Origin: Cyanobacteriota bacterium | GTDB taxonomy: Bacteria; Cyanobacteriota; Cyanobacteriia; PCC-6307; Cyanobiaceae | Assembly: GCA_026389335.1 (NCBI GenBank) | Contig: JAPLIB010000099.1 | Span: forward strand, 62,001-126,000 | Direction of reading: 5' to 3' | Length of the DNA stretch: 64,000 nucleotides | Shown: piece after piece, positions 1-8,342 of the stretch | Layout: every line of letters begins with the position of its first letter | Position numbering within the stretch: position 1 is the stretch's first letter | Notes under the pieces: model-generated | Database searches by the model: none | What the model saw: only the letters and a program-made list of their open reading frames with translations | Told to the model about the DNA's origin: nothing | Made by a program: the position numbers and the translations under genes

Positions 1-468
1 GCCGAGCTGATCACCGTGCATGGGGCGGCCGGCTCCGAGGCCCTGCGCGCCGCCCAGATCGGGGCCCTGGAGGGGGCTGCGGCCGCGGGGCAGCCGGCTC
101 CCACCCTGCTGGCGGTCACCGTGCTCACCAGTTGGGAGCCGGCCCGTTTTGCCGCCGAACTGGCGATCGAGGAACCTTTGGCGGCCTACGTGCCCCGCCT
201 GGCCCAGCTGGCGGTGGCGGCCGGCATCGGCGGCGCCGTCTGCTCGCCGCTGGAGGTGGCGGCCTTGCGGGCGATCCACCCCGATCCTTATGTCTTGGTC
301 ACCCCGGGCATTCGCCCCGCCGGCTCCGAGCGGGGTGATCAGCAGCGGGTGATGACTCCAGCCGCCGCCATCGCCGCCGGGGCCAGCCGCCTGGTGATCG
401 GCCGGCCGATCACGGCGGCCGCCGATCCGGCTGCAGCCTTTGCTGCCTGCTGTCAGGGGCTGGGCTGA
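1..468 (+). CDS. pyrF: Orotidine 5'-phosphate decarboxylase, C-terminal part (partial at window edge)
   Basis: Decarboxylates OMP to UMP, the last step of de novo pyrimidine synthesis, in the cytosol. The visible part is the second half of a TIM barrel: a strand ending in LITVHGAAG, a substrate-facing VTVLTS strand, and the family hallmark VTPGIRP followed by the phosphate-binding end (a [12 protein letters not shown] segment) about 30 residues later. The reading frame is open from base 1, so the start lies upstream of the window. About 155 residues are present of a usual 230-240. The stop is followed by about 180 bases rich in repeated GGCCAGGGC before the next gene. Family assignment is secure; only the N-terminus is unseen. 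Confidence 0.93.
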   Translation, partial: AELITVHGAAGSEALRAAQIGALEGAAAAGQPAPTLLAVTVLTSWEPARFAAELAIEEPLAAYVPRLAQLAVAAGIGGAVCSPLEVAALRAIHPDPYVLVTPGIRPAGSERGDQQRVMTPAAAIAAGASRLVIGRPITAAADPAAAFAACCQGLG

Positions 469-646
469 ACTTGGCGGTGGCGCGCCCGCCGGCCAGGGCT
501 CGTCGAGCAGGGCCCTTCGGCCAGGGCCCACCGGCCAGGGCCGCTGGGCCCACGACCCTGGCTAACTGCTCAGGCCAGTGGCCCTGGGCGATACCGGGCC
601 CAGCCGATGGGGCTTTATAAGCATGCGAAGTCTGCCAATGCTTTAG

Positions 647-1630
647 ATGGGCCCTTTGGATCGCCAGCGCCGGCCAGTGGCTCCCCTCTGCCCAGGGGGG
701 CTTCGGGCTCGGCGCCTGGGTTTCGCTCCAGGATGCAGCCGCGCCGTTGGCGCCAGCCTCGCTGCTCTGCCCCTGTTGCTGGCGGGAGCGGCAGCGGCTG
801 AGTTCCGAGCCGCCACTCCCAGCCCCGCTGGGGCGACACCTGCTGCGGCGACCCCCGCTGTTGCTGAGGCTGGCGCAGCTGCTGCCAGCGGAGCTGCCGC
901 CAGCGGTGCAAGTGCCAGCGGCGCCGATCAACGCAGCGGCCCCTATCTGCGCTTCGGCGGTGGTCTCGATTGGTCCGATCCCACCAGCTTCCGCGACCAG
1001 TCCTGCACCAGCATCACGCCGCCGGCCCTGTTCGGTTGCGGCACCGGTCAGAACGGCCGCTCGCTGCAGGCGGTGGGCTCCTTCTCCCAGACCCCCGTGC
1101 TGGATGGTGCCCTCGGCTATCGCTTCACCTCCTGGTTGCGGGCTGAGGCGCTGCTGAGCTGGCGGCCCCAGCTGGCCTTCCGAGGCCAGAGCAACTTTCT
1201 CGGTGCCGGCCCGTCTCAGCCGGTGAACGGCGCGGTGGAATCGCTGGCGGCTTTTGGGGTGGCCTATGTGGATCTGCCCCGGATCGCCGGGGTGCGCCCC
1301 TTCCTCGGGGCCGGCATCGGCGCTGCCCACAACCAGCTGGATGGGGTCACCTATCGCTTCCCCTCGATTGCGGCCAACGCCACCACCACCACCGCCAGCG
1401 GCAGCAGCAGTGGCTTCGCCTACCTGCTCACGGCCGGTGTGGCGGTACCCCTGAGTGAGCGCCTCAGCCTTGATCTGGCCTACCGCTTCAGCGATCTCGG
1501 CCAGGTGCGCAGCCGCAGCGGCTCGGCCACCATCGTGCGGCCCCGCGGCACCCGCAGCCTCACGATCGCCGGCACCGAGGCCGCTCTCCAGACCCAGGGC
1601 CTGCAGGTGAGCCTGCGCTACGCCTTCTGA
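647..1630 (+). CDS. Outer-membrane beta-barrel (opacity/porin-like) protein
   Basis: Likely an exported outer-membrane barrel of unknown cargo. A hydrophobic stretch at about residues 36-50 followed by AAAAEF looks like a signal peptide and cleavage site. After an Ala-rich linker, the body alternates polar and aromatic residues as in 8-stranded OmpA/opacity-like barrels. It contains YLRFGGGLDWSD, LGYRFTSWLRAEALLSW, FLGAGIGAAH and a closing VSLRYAF, the terminal Phe used by the BAM machinery. The ATG at 647 leaves a long positively charged leader, so a GTG or TTG slightly downstream is also possible. The neighbours are not functionally linked. The fold is confident; the role is unknown. Confidence 0.75.
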   Translation: MGPLDRQRRPVAPLCPGGLRARRLGFAPGCSRAVGASLAALPLLLAGAAAAEFRAATPSPAGATPAAATPAVAEAGAAAASGAAASGASASGADQRSGPYLRFGGGLDWSDPTSFRDQSCTSITPPALFGCGTGQNGRSLQAVGSFSQTPVLDGALGYRFTSWLRAEALLSWRPQLAFRGQSNFLGAGPSQPVNGAVESLAAFGVAYVDLPRIAGVRPFLGAGIGAAHNQLDGVTYRFPSIAANATTTTASGSSSGFAYLLTAGVAVPLSERLSLDLAYRFSDLGQVRSRSGSATIVRPRGTRSLTIAGTEAALQTQGLQVSLRYAF

Positions 1631-1660
1631 TCACCCTCCCTGCCTCATCCCTTACCCCCC

Positions 1661-2665
1661 ATGTTTCTGCTCCACACCTCCGTGGGCCAGGCGCCGCTGC
1701 TGGCGGCGGCGGTGGTCAGCGCCTGTCGCCTCAGCGGCGGCTGGGCCGATCCGCTGCAGCCCCGGCTGCTGCGGGTGCTGTTCTCCCAACTGCTCGGTTG
1801 GCAGGGGGATCTGGAGGCCCAGCCCGCCATCACGCCGGAGGCGGTGGCTCTCGCCCTGCCGCTGCCCGCCCAGCGCCGTGAACTGATCGAGTTGATGGTG
1901 GCCCTGGAGATGGTCTGCCGGCCGATCCCGCCGCCATTGCAGGCCTCGGTGCAGCACTGGGCAGCCGTCCTGCAGGTGGATGGGCGCTCGCTGCGGCTGG
2001 CCCGCGATCTGGTGGGGCACTCCCAGGCCCTCGCCACCGCCGATTTCTACCGGCTTTGCTGGATCGGCGATGGCGAGCGCGATGACCCCCGGCTGCCGGA
2101 GCGGCTGCGGCACTACGGGCTGCGGGCCTTCGCGCTCACGGTGGAAGCCGATGCCGTCGTGAGTGAGCGCTGGCGTGCCCTGGCCCGTTGTCCGGAGGGC
2201 AGTCTCGGCAGCGCCATGGCCCGCTTCTACGCCGAGCGGGGCTTTCGCTTGCCCGGTGAAGTGGGCGGCGGCAATGAAGCCCTGGCCCAGCACGACTGGG
2301 TTCATGTCGTGGCCGGCTACGACACCACGCCGATCGGCGAGCTGGAGGTGACGGCCTTCATGGCCGCCGCCAGCCGCTCCCCCGGGGCGATGGTGGGGTT
2401 TCTCGGCGCGGTGAGCATCTACGAGACCGGACTGCTGCGCAGCGTCGTGGTGGGACCGGACTACGCCCACACCCTCGCAAGCCCGGGGGGGCCGGAGCGC
2501 GTGGCCGGCGCCATCGCCCGCGGCCGGCGCTGCCGGGTGGATCCGCTGCTGGAGGTGGCGTATTTCGCCCTCGCCGCCGAACCCCTGGTCCAGATCCGCC
2601 GCGATTGGGGCCTGCTGGATGACACGGGCGCCAGCGGCCTGGCCAGCGGGGGGCAGCCCAGCTGA
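1661..2665 (+). CDS. Coq4-like protein with N-terminal helical domain
   Basis: 334 residues. The second half carries HDWVH at 211-215 followed by Glu227, the HDxxHx11E metal motif that defines the Coq4 family (PF05019). Coq4 proteins act on the ring of ubiquinone precursors in mitochondria and proteobacteria. Cyanobacteria make plastoquinone instead, so here the substrate is unknown. The first 110 residues are helical and include an ALPLPAQRRELIELMVALE stretch like a TerB/tellurite-type helical domain; that likeness is tentative. No transmembrane helix is evident. The gene starts 30 bases after the barrel protein and is followed 33 bases later by a kinase-like gene, suggesting co-transcription but not a shared pathway. 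Confidence 0.7.
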   Translation: MFLLHTSVGQAPLLAAAVVSACRLSGGWADPLQPRLLRVLFSQLLGWQGDLEAQPAITPEAVALALPLPAQRRELIELMVALEMVCRPIPPPLQASVQHWAAVLQVDGRSLRLARDLVGHSQALATADFYRLCWIGDGERDDPRLPERLRHYGLRAFALTVEADAVVSERWRALARCPEGSLGSAMARFYAERGFRLPGEVGGGNEALAQHDWVHVVAGYDTTPIGELEVTAFMAAASRSPGAMVGFLGAVSIYETGLLRSVVVGPDYAHTLASPGGPERVAGAIARGRRCRVDPLLEVAYFALAAEPLVQIRRDWGLLDDTGASGLASGGQPS

Positions 2666-2698
2666 AGGACTGGCAGTCTCAGCCAGGGAACCAGTGCG

Positions 2699-3925
2699 AT
2701 GACGTGGAACAGTGTGGCCGTCTTCGCCCGACGGCCCGTGACCGAGACCAAGGCTGGCTCTCCTTCCGGTGCTGACTCCCTGGCTGCTGCGTCTCTCTCG
2801 GCTCAGGGCCAACCTCTCGATTCCCTGGTGGCGATCGCCGAGGCCTTCGCGCTGCCTGGTCCGGTGATCGCCATCACTCCCCTGGGTCAGGGCAATGTCA
2901 ACGACACCTACCAGGTGAGCCTGCGCGCCCCGGACGGCCAGGCCGATCAGCTGGTGCTGCAGCGGCTCAACACCCAGGTGTTTCCCCAGCCCGAGCTGGT
3001 GATGGCCAACATCTTGCGGCTGGCTGAGCACGTGCAGGGGCCGGCGGCCGCCGTCGTCGCCGGGTGCCGCTGGGAGGTGCCGCGGGCCGTCGCCCTGCGC
3101 GATCAGCCCGGTCGCTGCTGGCTGGAGCTGGAGGGTCAGTTCTGGCGCACCCTCACCTTCGTGGCGGGTTGCCGCCCCGGTGAGCGGCTCGAAGATCGCA
3201 CCCAGGCCCGGGAGCTGGGGCGGGGACTGGGTACCTTCCATGCCCTGATCAGTGATCTGCCGGTGGCCGAGCTCGCCGACACCCTGGAGGGCTTCCACAT
3301 CACCCCGCGCTATCTCGCCCAGTTCGAGCGGGCCCTGCGTACCACCACCGTGGCGCTCACCCCCCAGGCGGCCCACTGCATCGCCTTCATCCGCGATCGC
3401 CAGCGCTTCGCCGGCGTGCTCGAGGACGCCAAGGCGGCTGGACTGTTGCCGCTGCGGCCAATCCACGGCGATCCCAAGCTCAATAATGTGATGTTCGATC
3501 TCGCCACCGGCGAGGCCATTGCCCTGATCGATCTCGACACGATCAAGCCGGGCCTGGTGCACTACGACATCGGCGACTGCCTGCGTTCCGGCTGCAATCG
3601 GCTCGGTGAAGAAACGGCCGACTGGCGTTCCGTGCACTTCGATCTGGAGTTGTGCGAGGCGATCCTCGAGGGCTACATCAGCCAGGCCCAGGGCTTCCTG
3701 GCCGCCGCCGACTACGACTATCTCTATGAGGCCATGCGCTTGATCGCCTTTGAACTGGGTCTGCGCTTCTTCAGCGATCACCTGGCAGGTAATCATTACT
3801 TCAAGACCACGCACCTCGGCCACAATCTGCAGCGGGCGCTGGTGCAGTTCCGTCTCACCGAAAGCATCGAGACCCAGGAGGGCGCTATCCGCGCGATTGT
3901 GGAGCGGCTGCGGCTTGCCGCCTGA
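2699..3925 (+). CDS. Aminoglycoside-phosphotransferase-fold kinase, NahK-like
   Basis: 408-residue protein of the APH/choline-kinase fold, closest in pattern to N-acetylhexosamine 1-kinase (NahK), which phosphorylates GlcNAc/GalNAc at C1. Visible: a nucleotide-binding glycine segment (LGQGNVNDTYQV, about 63-74); the catalytic loop IHGDPKLNNVMF at about 255-266, with Asp258 as base and Asn262/263 for Mg; the metal Asp in ALIDLDTIKPG near 279; and the NahK-like DIGDCLRSGCN. The first about 55 residues precede the domain, so a later start is possible. The substrate is inferred from family resemblance only; a NanE homolog lies at 33938 but not in the same operon. Confidence 0.72.
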   Translation: MTWNSVAVFARRPVTETKAGSPSGADSLAAASLSAQGQPLDSLVAIAEAFALPGPVIAITPLGQGNVNDTYQVSLRAPDGQADQLVLQRLNTQVFPQPELVMANILRLAEHVQGPAAAVVAGCRWEVPRAVALRDQPGRCWLELEGQFWRTLTFVAGCRPGERLEDRTQARELGRGLGTFHALISDLPVAELADTLEGFHITPRYLAQFERALRTTTVALTPQAAHCIAFIRDRQRFAGVLEDAKAAGLLPLRPIHGDPKLNNVMFDLATGEAIALIDLDTIKPGLVHYDIGDCLRSGCNRLGEETADWRSVHFDLELCEAILEGYISQAQGFLAAADYDYLYEAMRLIAFELGLRFFSDHLAGNHYFKTTHLGHNLQRALVQFRLTESIETQEGAIRAIVERLRLAA

Positions 3926-3940
3926 GTTGCCTGATTTGCC

Positions 3941-4483
3941 ATGCATACGGATCACTGCTTCGCGCTGCAGCCGTTCGCATCGCTGCCCCAGCTGCCTGAT
4001 CTGGTGATCACCGGTGAGATCAGCCGCCGCGGCCAGCGCCTGCTGCTGCGCTACGCGCTGCAGGATCCTCTGGACACGGTGCTGATTGCGCCGCCCGCCG
4101 AGCCGCCCTGCCGGCTGGATGAACTCTGGCAAGCCACCTGCTTCGAGTTGTTTCTGGCCTGCCCCGGCCAGGAGCCCTACTGGGAGTTCAACCTTTCGCC
4201 GGCGGGCCACTGGAATGTTTACCGGCTGGAGGGCTATCGCCGCGGCCTGGCGGCGGAACCGGCCTATTCCCAGCTCGCCCTGCAGGTGTTGCGCGATCCC
4301 GGGGAGCTGAGGCTGCTGCTGGAGGTCGATCTGCCGCCGGGTCTGGGGGCGGATCAACCGCTGGAGGCGGCGATCACCGCGGTGATTCAGCAGCGCTCCG
4401 GCCTGGTGAGCTACTGGTCCCTGGCCCATGGCGGCAGCGAACCTGATTTCCACCGTCGCGATGGGTTCCAGCTCCGCCTCTGA
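3941..4483 (+). CDS. DOMON-like (CBM9-type) domain protein
   Basis: 180 residues, nearly all one DOMON-like domain of the type-9 carbohydrate-binding-module family. Recognisable features are RLDELWQATCFELFL, YWEFNLSPAGHWNVYRL and the closing SYWSLAHGGSEPDFHRRDGF, which matches cyanobacterial proteins annotated as DOMON-like. No signal peptide or TM segment is visible, so it is probably cytosolic. It may bind a sugar or other ligand; no catalytic residues can be named. It begins 15 bases after the NahK-like kinase, so the two are likely co-transcribed, consistent with a sugar-related role for both. Function is inferred. Confidence 0.65.
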   Translation: MHTDHCFALQPFASLPQLPDLVITGEISRRGQRLLLRYALQDPLDTVLIAPPAEPPCRLDELWQATCFELFLACPGQEPYWEFNLSPAGHWNVYRLEGYRRGLAAEPAYSQLALQVLRDPGELRLLLEVDLPPGLGADQPLEAAITAVIQQRSGLVSYWSLAHGGSEPDFHRRDGFQLRL

Positions 4484-4828
4484 GGCGCGGCGTGGGTACT
4501 GCTCAGGGCCCGCCCAGGGATTGCCGTTGGTCAGCTGGCAGACGGCATGGAGCCGGTGCTCTTCCAGGGGCGAGCGCGGTGAGTGTCCGTTCGCCGTCCG
4601 CCAGCAGCCGTCCAGCCGGAGCCGCGAGGCACCGAGCTCCAGCCGCCTATCCAGCGCCGGCGATCGCCGCTGCACCGAGCCCAAGCGGTTCGGGCTGGAT
4701 CTGGGCAGCCGCCCTCTGGGCGTGATCAACCCGCGGTCGAATCAGCGTCAGGCCTGGTGGCATCAGCACCGGCGTGCCGTTCAGCGGCAGGCGGCGGCCC
4801 GGGTGCTGGCCCGGCAGCGTCGAGAGCT
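4484..4828. other. 345-bp stretch with no supported gene
   Basis: Convergent interval between the DOMON-like gene and the minus-strand DUF721 gene. Several frames are open on both strands, but none shows a credible start, a recognisable domain or family-like composition. It contains a HIP1 palindrome GCGATCGC at 4660-4667. No strong terminator hairpin was recognised. Confidence 0.5.
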
Positions 4829-5518
4829 CTAGTTCGGCTGGGTGGACCGGGTCGGCACGCGCTCCTGGAGCCGGGGGCTGGGGCCGGCCGTCGATTCGGG
4901 CGGGCCAGCCGTGCCTGGAGCAGCAGCCGCGCCAGGGGGCCGACCCGGTGCGGCTGGCACGGCCGTTCCGGGCCCTCCGGGCATCACCTTGAACTGAGCC
5001 GCCAGCCAGTCGCGCCGGCAGAAGCTGCAATGGCCCCAGCGGGCCATCTCCCCCGCCGGGGCCGGCCGCCGGCATGCGGGGCAGTCGGCCTGGCCATGCA
5101 CGTCGATGCGGCTGGGATGGCAGGCCCAGATTTCGGCTTCCAGGCTGCTGCCGGCGGCCGGGATAGCGCTGGCGTGGTGTTGCTGCAGGCGCAGATCACG
5201 CACCGTGAAGCCGGCTCCGCGCAGGGCCCCGAGCAACTGGTGGCGGTGGTACTGAAGGGCCTGCAGCCAGGGGCCCGGCGCGGCTCCCACCGTGAGCAGG
5301 CCCCCCTGCAGCTGCAAAGGCCGGCAGTGGGCCGCCAATTGGGCCCCGGCGATGCGGGGCCAGGCCTGCCAGAGGGCCGCCAGGTGGCCATCCCGGCGCC
5401 AGTCCTGCTGCAAAGCCTCCAGGCAACTGGCCACGGCGCTGGCGGGGGGCTTGGGCGCGGCCAGCAGCACCGAGAGGTTGCCGATGCGGCGGGTCTGCAG
5501 GAGCGGGGCCTTGGCCAT
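4829..5518 (-). CDS. DUF721/DciA-family protein with C-terminal zinc ribbon
   Basis: 229 residues. The N-terminal about 110 residues match the DUF721/DciA fold (LEALQQDWRRDGHLAALWQAWPRIAGAQLAAH, then PLQLQGGLLTVG and WLQALQYHRHQLL). DciA is the ancestral loader that delivers DnaB helicase to replication origins in bacteria lacking DnaC/DnaI. A four-cysteine zinc ribbon follows: C146-x2-C149 and C164-x2-C167, in CPAC and CSFC. A Pro/Ala-rich tail of about 50 residues ends the protein. The zinc ribbon is an addition to the basic domain and may contact DNA or the helicase; that is inference. The start at ATG 5518 leaves MAKAPLLQTRR. It is divergent from vipp1, with 112 bases between start codons. 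Confidence 0.72.
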   Translation of the reverse strand: MAKAPLLQTRRIGNLSVLLAAPKPPASAVASCLEALQQDWRRDGHLAALWQAWPRIAGAQLAAHCRPLQLQGGLLTVGAAPGPWLQALQYHRHQLLGALRGAGFTVRDLRLQQHHASAIPAAGSSLEAEIWACHPSRIDVHGQADCPACRRPAPAGEMARWGHCSFCRRDWLAAQFKVMPGGPGTAVPAAPGRPPGAAAAPGTAGPPESTAGPSPRLQERVPTRSTQPN

Positions 5519-5630
5519 GGGGCCAGGCTAGGCCGGGCTGCTGGCTGGGAGTGCGGCAATCCGGTGTCCATGCTGGCGGCCCCGATCCGCCGATGTCGCT
5601 ACTGTCTGATCTTGCTCCAGTAGCCAATTC

Positions 5631-6404
5631 ATGGGCTTCTTCGATCGGCTCAGCCGCCTGCTTCGCGCTAACCTCAACGATCTGGTGAGCAAGGCGGAGG
5701 ATCCGGCCAAGATCCTTGATCAGTCCGTGGCGGACATGCAGGCCGATCTGGTCAAGCTGCGCCAGGCCGTCGCCACCGCCATCGCCAGTCAGAAGCGCCT
5801 GCAGAACCAGGCCGAGCAGGCTTCTTCCCAGGACCGCTACTGGATGGGCAAGGCGGAGCTGGCGCTCAAGGAAAACCGCGAAGATCTGGCCCGCGAAGCC
5901 CTCACCCGCCGTAAGACCTACTCCGACACGGCGGCCGCCCTCAACACCCAGATCGCCAGCCAGTCCGGCCAGGTGGACACCCTCAAGAACAGCCTGCGGG
6001 CGCTTGAAGGCAAGATCGCCGAAGCCAAGACCAAAAAGGACATGCTCAAGGCCCGCCAGCAGGCGGCCCAGGCCCAGGAGCAGCTGCAGAACGCCGTCGG
6101 CAATCTCGGCACCAACAGCTCGATGGCTGCCTTCGATCAGATGGAGGAGAAGGTGCTCGCGATGGAGGCCCGCAGCCAGGCCGCTGCCGAGCTGGCCGGC
6201 GCCGATCTCGAAAGCCAGTTCGCCGCCCTGGAGGGAAGCAACGTTGATGAAGAGCTGGCAGCCCTGAAAAACCGCCTGGAAGGAGGCAGCAACCCGATTT
6301 CCTTGCCTGCTGCCAATGGTGCGGTGCCCCAGCTGCAGCCGGTGCAGGTGGCGGAAGTGGATGCCGAGCTCGAACAGCTCAAGCGCTCGATCGACAAGCT
6401 CTGA
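5631..6404 (+). CDS. vipp1: PspA/IM30 family membrane-remodelling protein Vipp1
   Basis: 257 residues, coiled-coil almost throughout. The N-terminus MGFFDRLSRLLRANLNDLV is the amphipathic helix that binds lipid, and AEDPAKILDQSVADMQADL is the conserved PspA/IM30 start of the long hairpin. Members form ESCRT-III-like rods and rings that protect and build thylakoid membranes. The C-terminal extension after about 220 (NPISLPAANGAVPQLQ..., ending LEQLKRSIDKL) separates Vipp1 from PspA, supporting the chloroplast/cyanobacterial assignment. It is monocistronic in this context, with a 350-bp gap downstream. No phage-shock genes are adjacent. Confidence 0.92.
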   Translation: MGFFDRLSRLLRANLNDLVSKAEDPAKILDQSVADMQADLVKLRQAVATAIASQKRLQNQAEQASSQDRYWMGKAELALKENREDLAREALTRRKTYSDTAAALNTQIASQSGQVDTLKNSLRALEGKIAEAKTKKDMLKARQQAAQAQEQLQNAVGNLGTNSSMAAFDQMEEKVLAMEARSQAAAELAGADLESQFAALEGSNVDEELAALKNRLEGGSNPISLPAANGAVPQLQPVQVAEVDAELEQLKRSIDKL

Positions 6405-6760
6405 CTGGAAGCCCCCGAGGCAGGCGGGAGTGCCGATCCGTTGCGGGGGGAGCTCGGTGCGATCAGCGTTCAACCAATCCCTTGGCAGCTCTCGCTGGCT
6501 TTAAGGAGCTGTCCGGCTCTTCAAGTGCTTTGCATTTTGGCCCACGGCCGATCCCAGGTCCGACATCGGCTCGATCCCCGCTCGCCCGGCACTTCGACTC
6601 TGGATTGCTAATCGTCAACGTCTCTCTCCTGAGCTTTGCGGGGCAGGGGACAAGGACCTCGGCCTCTCGTCAGATCCGGTGCCGTCCTGGCGCTGGTTGG
6701 CGCGCCGCCACCGGCCGGTGAGGCGGAATCCATACAATCGGGCCAGCTGATTCCCGGGCC
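6405..6760. other. 356-bp intergenic stretch before thioredoxin
   Basis: No reading frame here looks like a gene. The last 30 bases hold a promoter-like TACAAT (listed separately). The stretch CTTTAAGGAGCTGTCCGG at about 6499 and a less GC-rich patch around 6600-6625 are the only other visible departures from the background. It probably carries the vipp1 terminator and the trx promoter, but no clear stem-loop was found. Confidence 0.45.
6733..6738 (+). promoter_or_regulatory. Candidate -10 element (TACAAT) upstream of thioredoxin
   Basis: TACAAT lies 22 bases upstream of the GTG start of the thioredoxin gene and matches the bacterial -10 consensus. No convincing -35 hexamer is seen at 16-18 bp, so the call rests on the -10 alone. 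Confidence 0.3.
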
Positions 6761-7150
6761 GTGTCGACCGACCACAACGCCGAGCCCCTCAATCCTGAGA
6801 CCCCCAACTCCATGGCTCCCAACGCCGTAGCTGCCGTTCTCGAGCTGAATGACGCCAACTTCGCCGCTGAGGTGCTCGCCCTGCCCTCGGCTGTTCTGGT
6901 GGATGTCTGGGCTTCCTGGTGCGGCCCCTGCCGCCTGATGGCGCCGCTGATGCAGTGGGCCGCCAGCACCTACGCCGACAGGCTCACTGTCGGCAAGCTG
7001 GAGGCGGACAGCAATCCCGGCAGCCGCGATGCCTACAAGGTGCAGGGCTTGCCCACCCTGATCCTGTTCCGTGACGGCATTGAGATCGGGCGCCATGAAG
7101 GCGCCATGGCCAAGCCCCAGCTGCAGGCCTTCCTGGATGCCCATCTCTGA
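6761..7150 (+). CDS. Thioredoxin-domain protein
   Basis: 129 residues with a complete thioredoxin fold. The redox motif WCGPC has cysteines 54 and 57; VDVWASW precedes it and the cis-proline segment QGLPTLILF follows. It reduces disulfides in target proteins using electrons from thioredoxin reductase. The GTG at 6761 gives an acidic 17-residue extension; the ATG at 6812 would give a standard-length thioredoxin of 112 residues and is an equally good start. The last 14 bases overlap the next gene, an aminotransferase, implying translational coupling. Confidence 0.85.
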   Translation: MSTDHNAEPLNPETPNSMAPNAVAAVLELNDANFAAEVLALPSAVLVDVWASWCGPCRLMAPLMQWAASTYADRLTVGKLEADSNPGSRDAYKVQGLPTLILFRDGIEIGRHEGAMAKPQLQAFLDAHL

Positions 7151-8342
7151 ACGGTTGAGCCTGCTTGGCAGCGGTGTCTTTGCCCGCAACGACCAGCGCA
7201 AGCTGATCTATCGCCAGCGGCGGTCAGATGCCGCTGGCGGCGCGTCCCTGCCGCCGCTGCTCGACCTCTCGCTCGGCTCCACCGACCTGCAGCCGCCGGC
7301 GGTGGCCCTCGACGCCATTGCCGCCAGCCTGCAACGGCCCGAGAGTGCCTCCTACTGCCTGCACGGCGCCACGCTGCCGTTCCGGGAGGCTGTGGCCGCC
7401 TGGGCGGGCCGGCGCTTCGGCGTGGCGGTGGATCCAGACACCGAGGTGCTGCTGCTGGTCGGATCCCAGGAGGGCACGGCCCATCTGCCCCTGGCGGTGC
7501 TCAACCCCGGCGATGCCGCCCTGCTGCTCGATCCCTACTACCCCTCCCATCTCGGCGGCCTGCACCTGGCCTCGGCCCGGCCGGTGCTGTTGCCGCTCGA
7601 GGCCGCCAGTGGCTGGCGGCCCGATTTTGATCGCCTTGGCGCCACCGAGTGGGACGCCCTGAAGCTGATGGTGCTCGGCTTTCCCCACAACCCCACCGCC
7701 ACCACCGGCGAGCAGCTGTGGCTGGATCAGGCGGTGGAGCGGGCCCTGCGCCACGACATCGTGCTCGCCCACGACAACCCCTACGTTGACCTGGCCCTGG
7801 ACGGCGAGGCCCCGGCCCTGTTGCGCAACCCGGCCTGGCGCCAGTGCGGCATTGAGTTTTTCTCCTTCTCCAAGAGCTGGTGCCTCGGCGGCTACCGGCT
7901 GGCCTTCGCCATCGGCGCCGAGTGGCTGATCACGGCCCTGCGCCAGCTCAAGGGGGTGGTGGATTTCAACCAGTCCCTGGCGCTGCAGGCCGGGGCCATC
8001 GCCGCCCTGGAGCAGGCGCCCGAGTGGCCCGAGCGGCTGCGGGCGGTCTACAGGGAGCGGCGCGATGGCATGGCGGCGGCGCTCGAGGCCCAGGGTTGGC
8101 CCTTGCAGCGCCCTTCGATGGCGCTCTATCTCTGGTTGCAGCTGCCGGAAGTGGCGCGGCGCCGGGGGCTGGATTCGGAGGCGTTCTGCGCCGCCCTGCT
8201 GGAAGGCACTGGGGTGTGCCTCACCCCCGGCCATGGTTTCGGCCCTTCCGGTGAGGGCTGGCAGCGGCTGGCCCTGGTGCAGCCAACGGCCGAGCTCGAA
8301 GCCGGGGCCGAGCGCATCGGTGCCTGGCTGCGGCAGCTGTGA
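7137..8342 (+). CDS. PLP-dependent class I/II aminotransferase
   Basis: 401 residues with the fold-type I pattern: a phosphate-binding NPTATT loop in GFPHNPTATTGEQ, the DNPYVDLAL aspartate segment, and the Schiff-base lysine K246 in FFSFSKSWCLGGYRL. The sequence resembles LL-diaminopimelate/succinyl-DAP aminotransferase relatives (opening with GSGVFARNDQRK), but the substrate cannot be fixed from motifs. ATG 7137 was chosen because upstream codons in this frame are antisense-like and lie inside trx. It ends in a 4-bp GTGA overlap with birA, so trx, this gene and birA form one transcript. Confidence 0.8.
   Translation: MPISERLSLLGSGVFARNDQRKLIYRQRRSDAAGGASLPPLLDLSLGSTDLQPPAVALDAIAASLQRPESASYCLHGATLPFREAVAAWAGRRFGVAVDPDTEVLLLVGSQEGTAHLPLAVLNPGDAALLLDPYYPSHLGGLHLASARPVLLPLEAASGWRPDFDRLGATEWDALKLMVLGFPHNPTATTGEQLWLDQAVERALRHDIVLAHDNPYVDLALDGEAPALLRNPAWRQCGIEFFSFSKSWCLGGYRLAFAIGAEWLITALRQLKGVVDFNQSLALQAGAIAALEQAPEWPERLRAVYRERRDGMAAALEAQGWPLQRPSMALYLWLQLPEVARRRGLDSEAFCAALLEGTGVCLTPGHGFGPSGEGWQRLALVQPTAELEAGAERIGAWLRQL

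Noticed and set aside
1652-4729. Minus-strand 1025-codon open frame
   Set aside because: It is antisense to three well-supported plus-strand genes (Coq4-like, kinase, DOMON-like); its length results from high GC and codon bias, and it has no recognisable domain.
5196-6473. Minus-strand 425-codon frame across the DUF721 gene and vipp1
   Set aside because: It overlaps two clear genes in other frames and has no domain; a GC-rich shadow.
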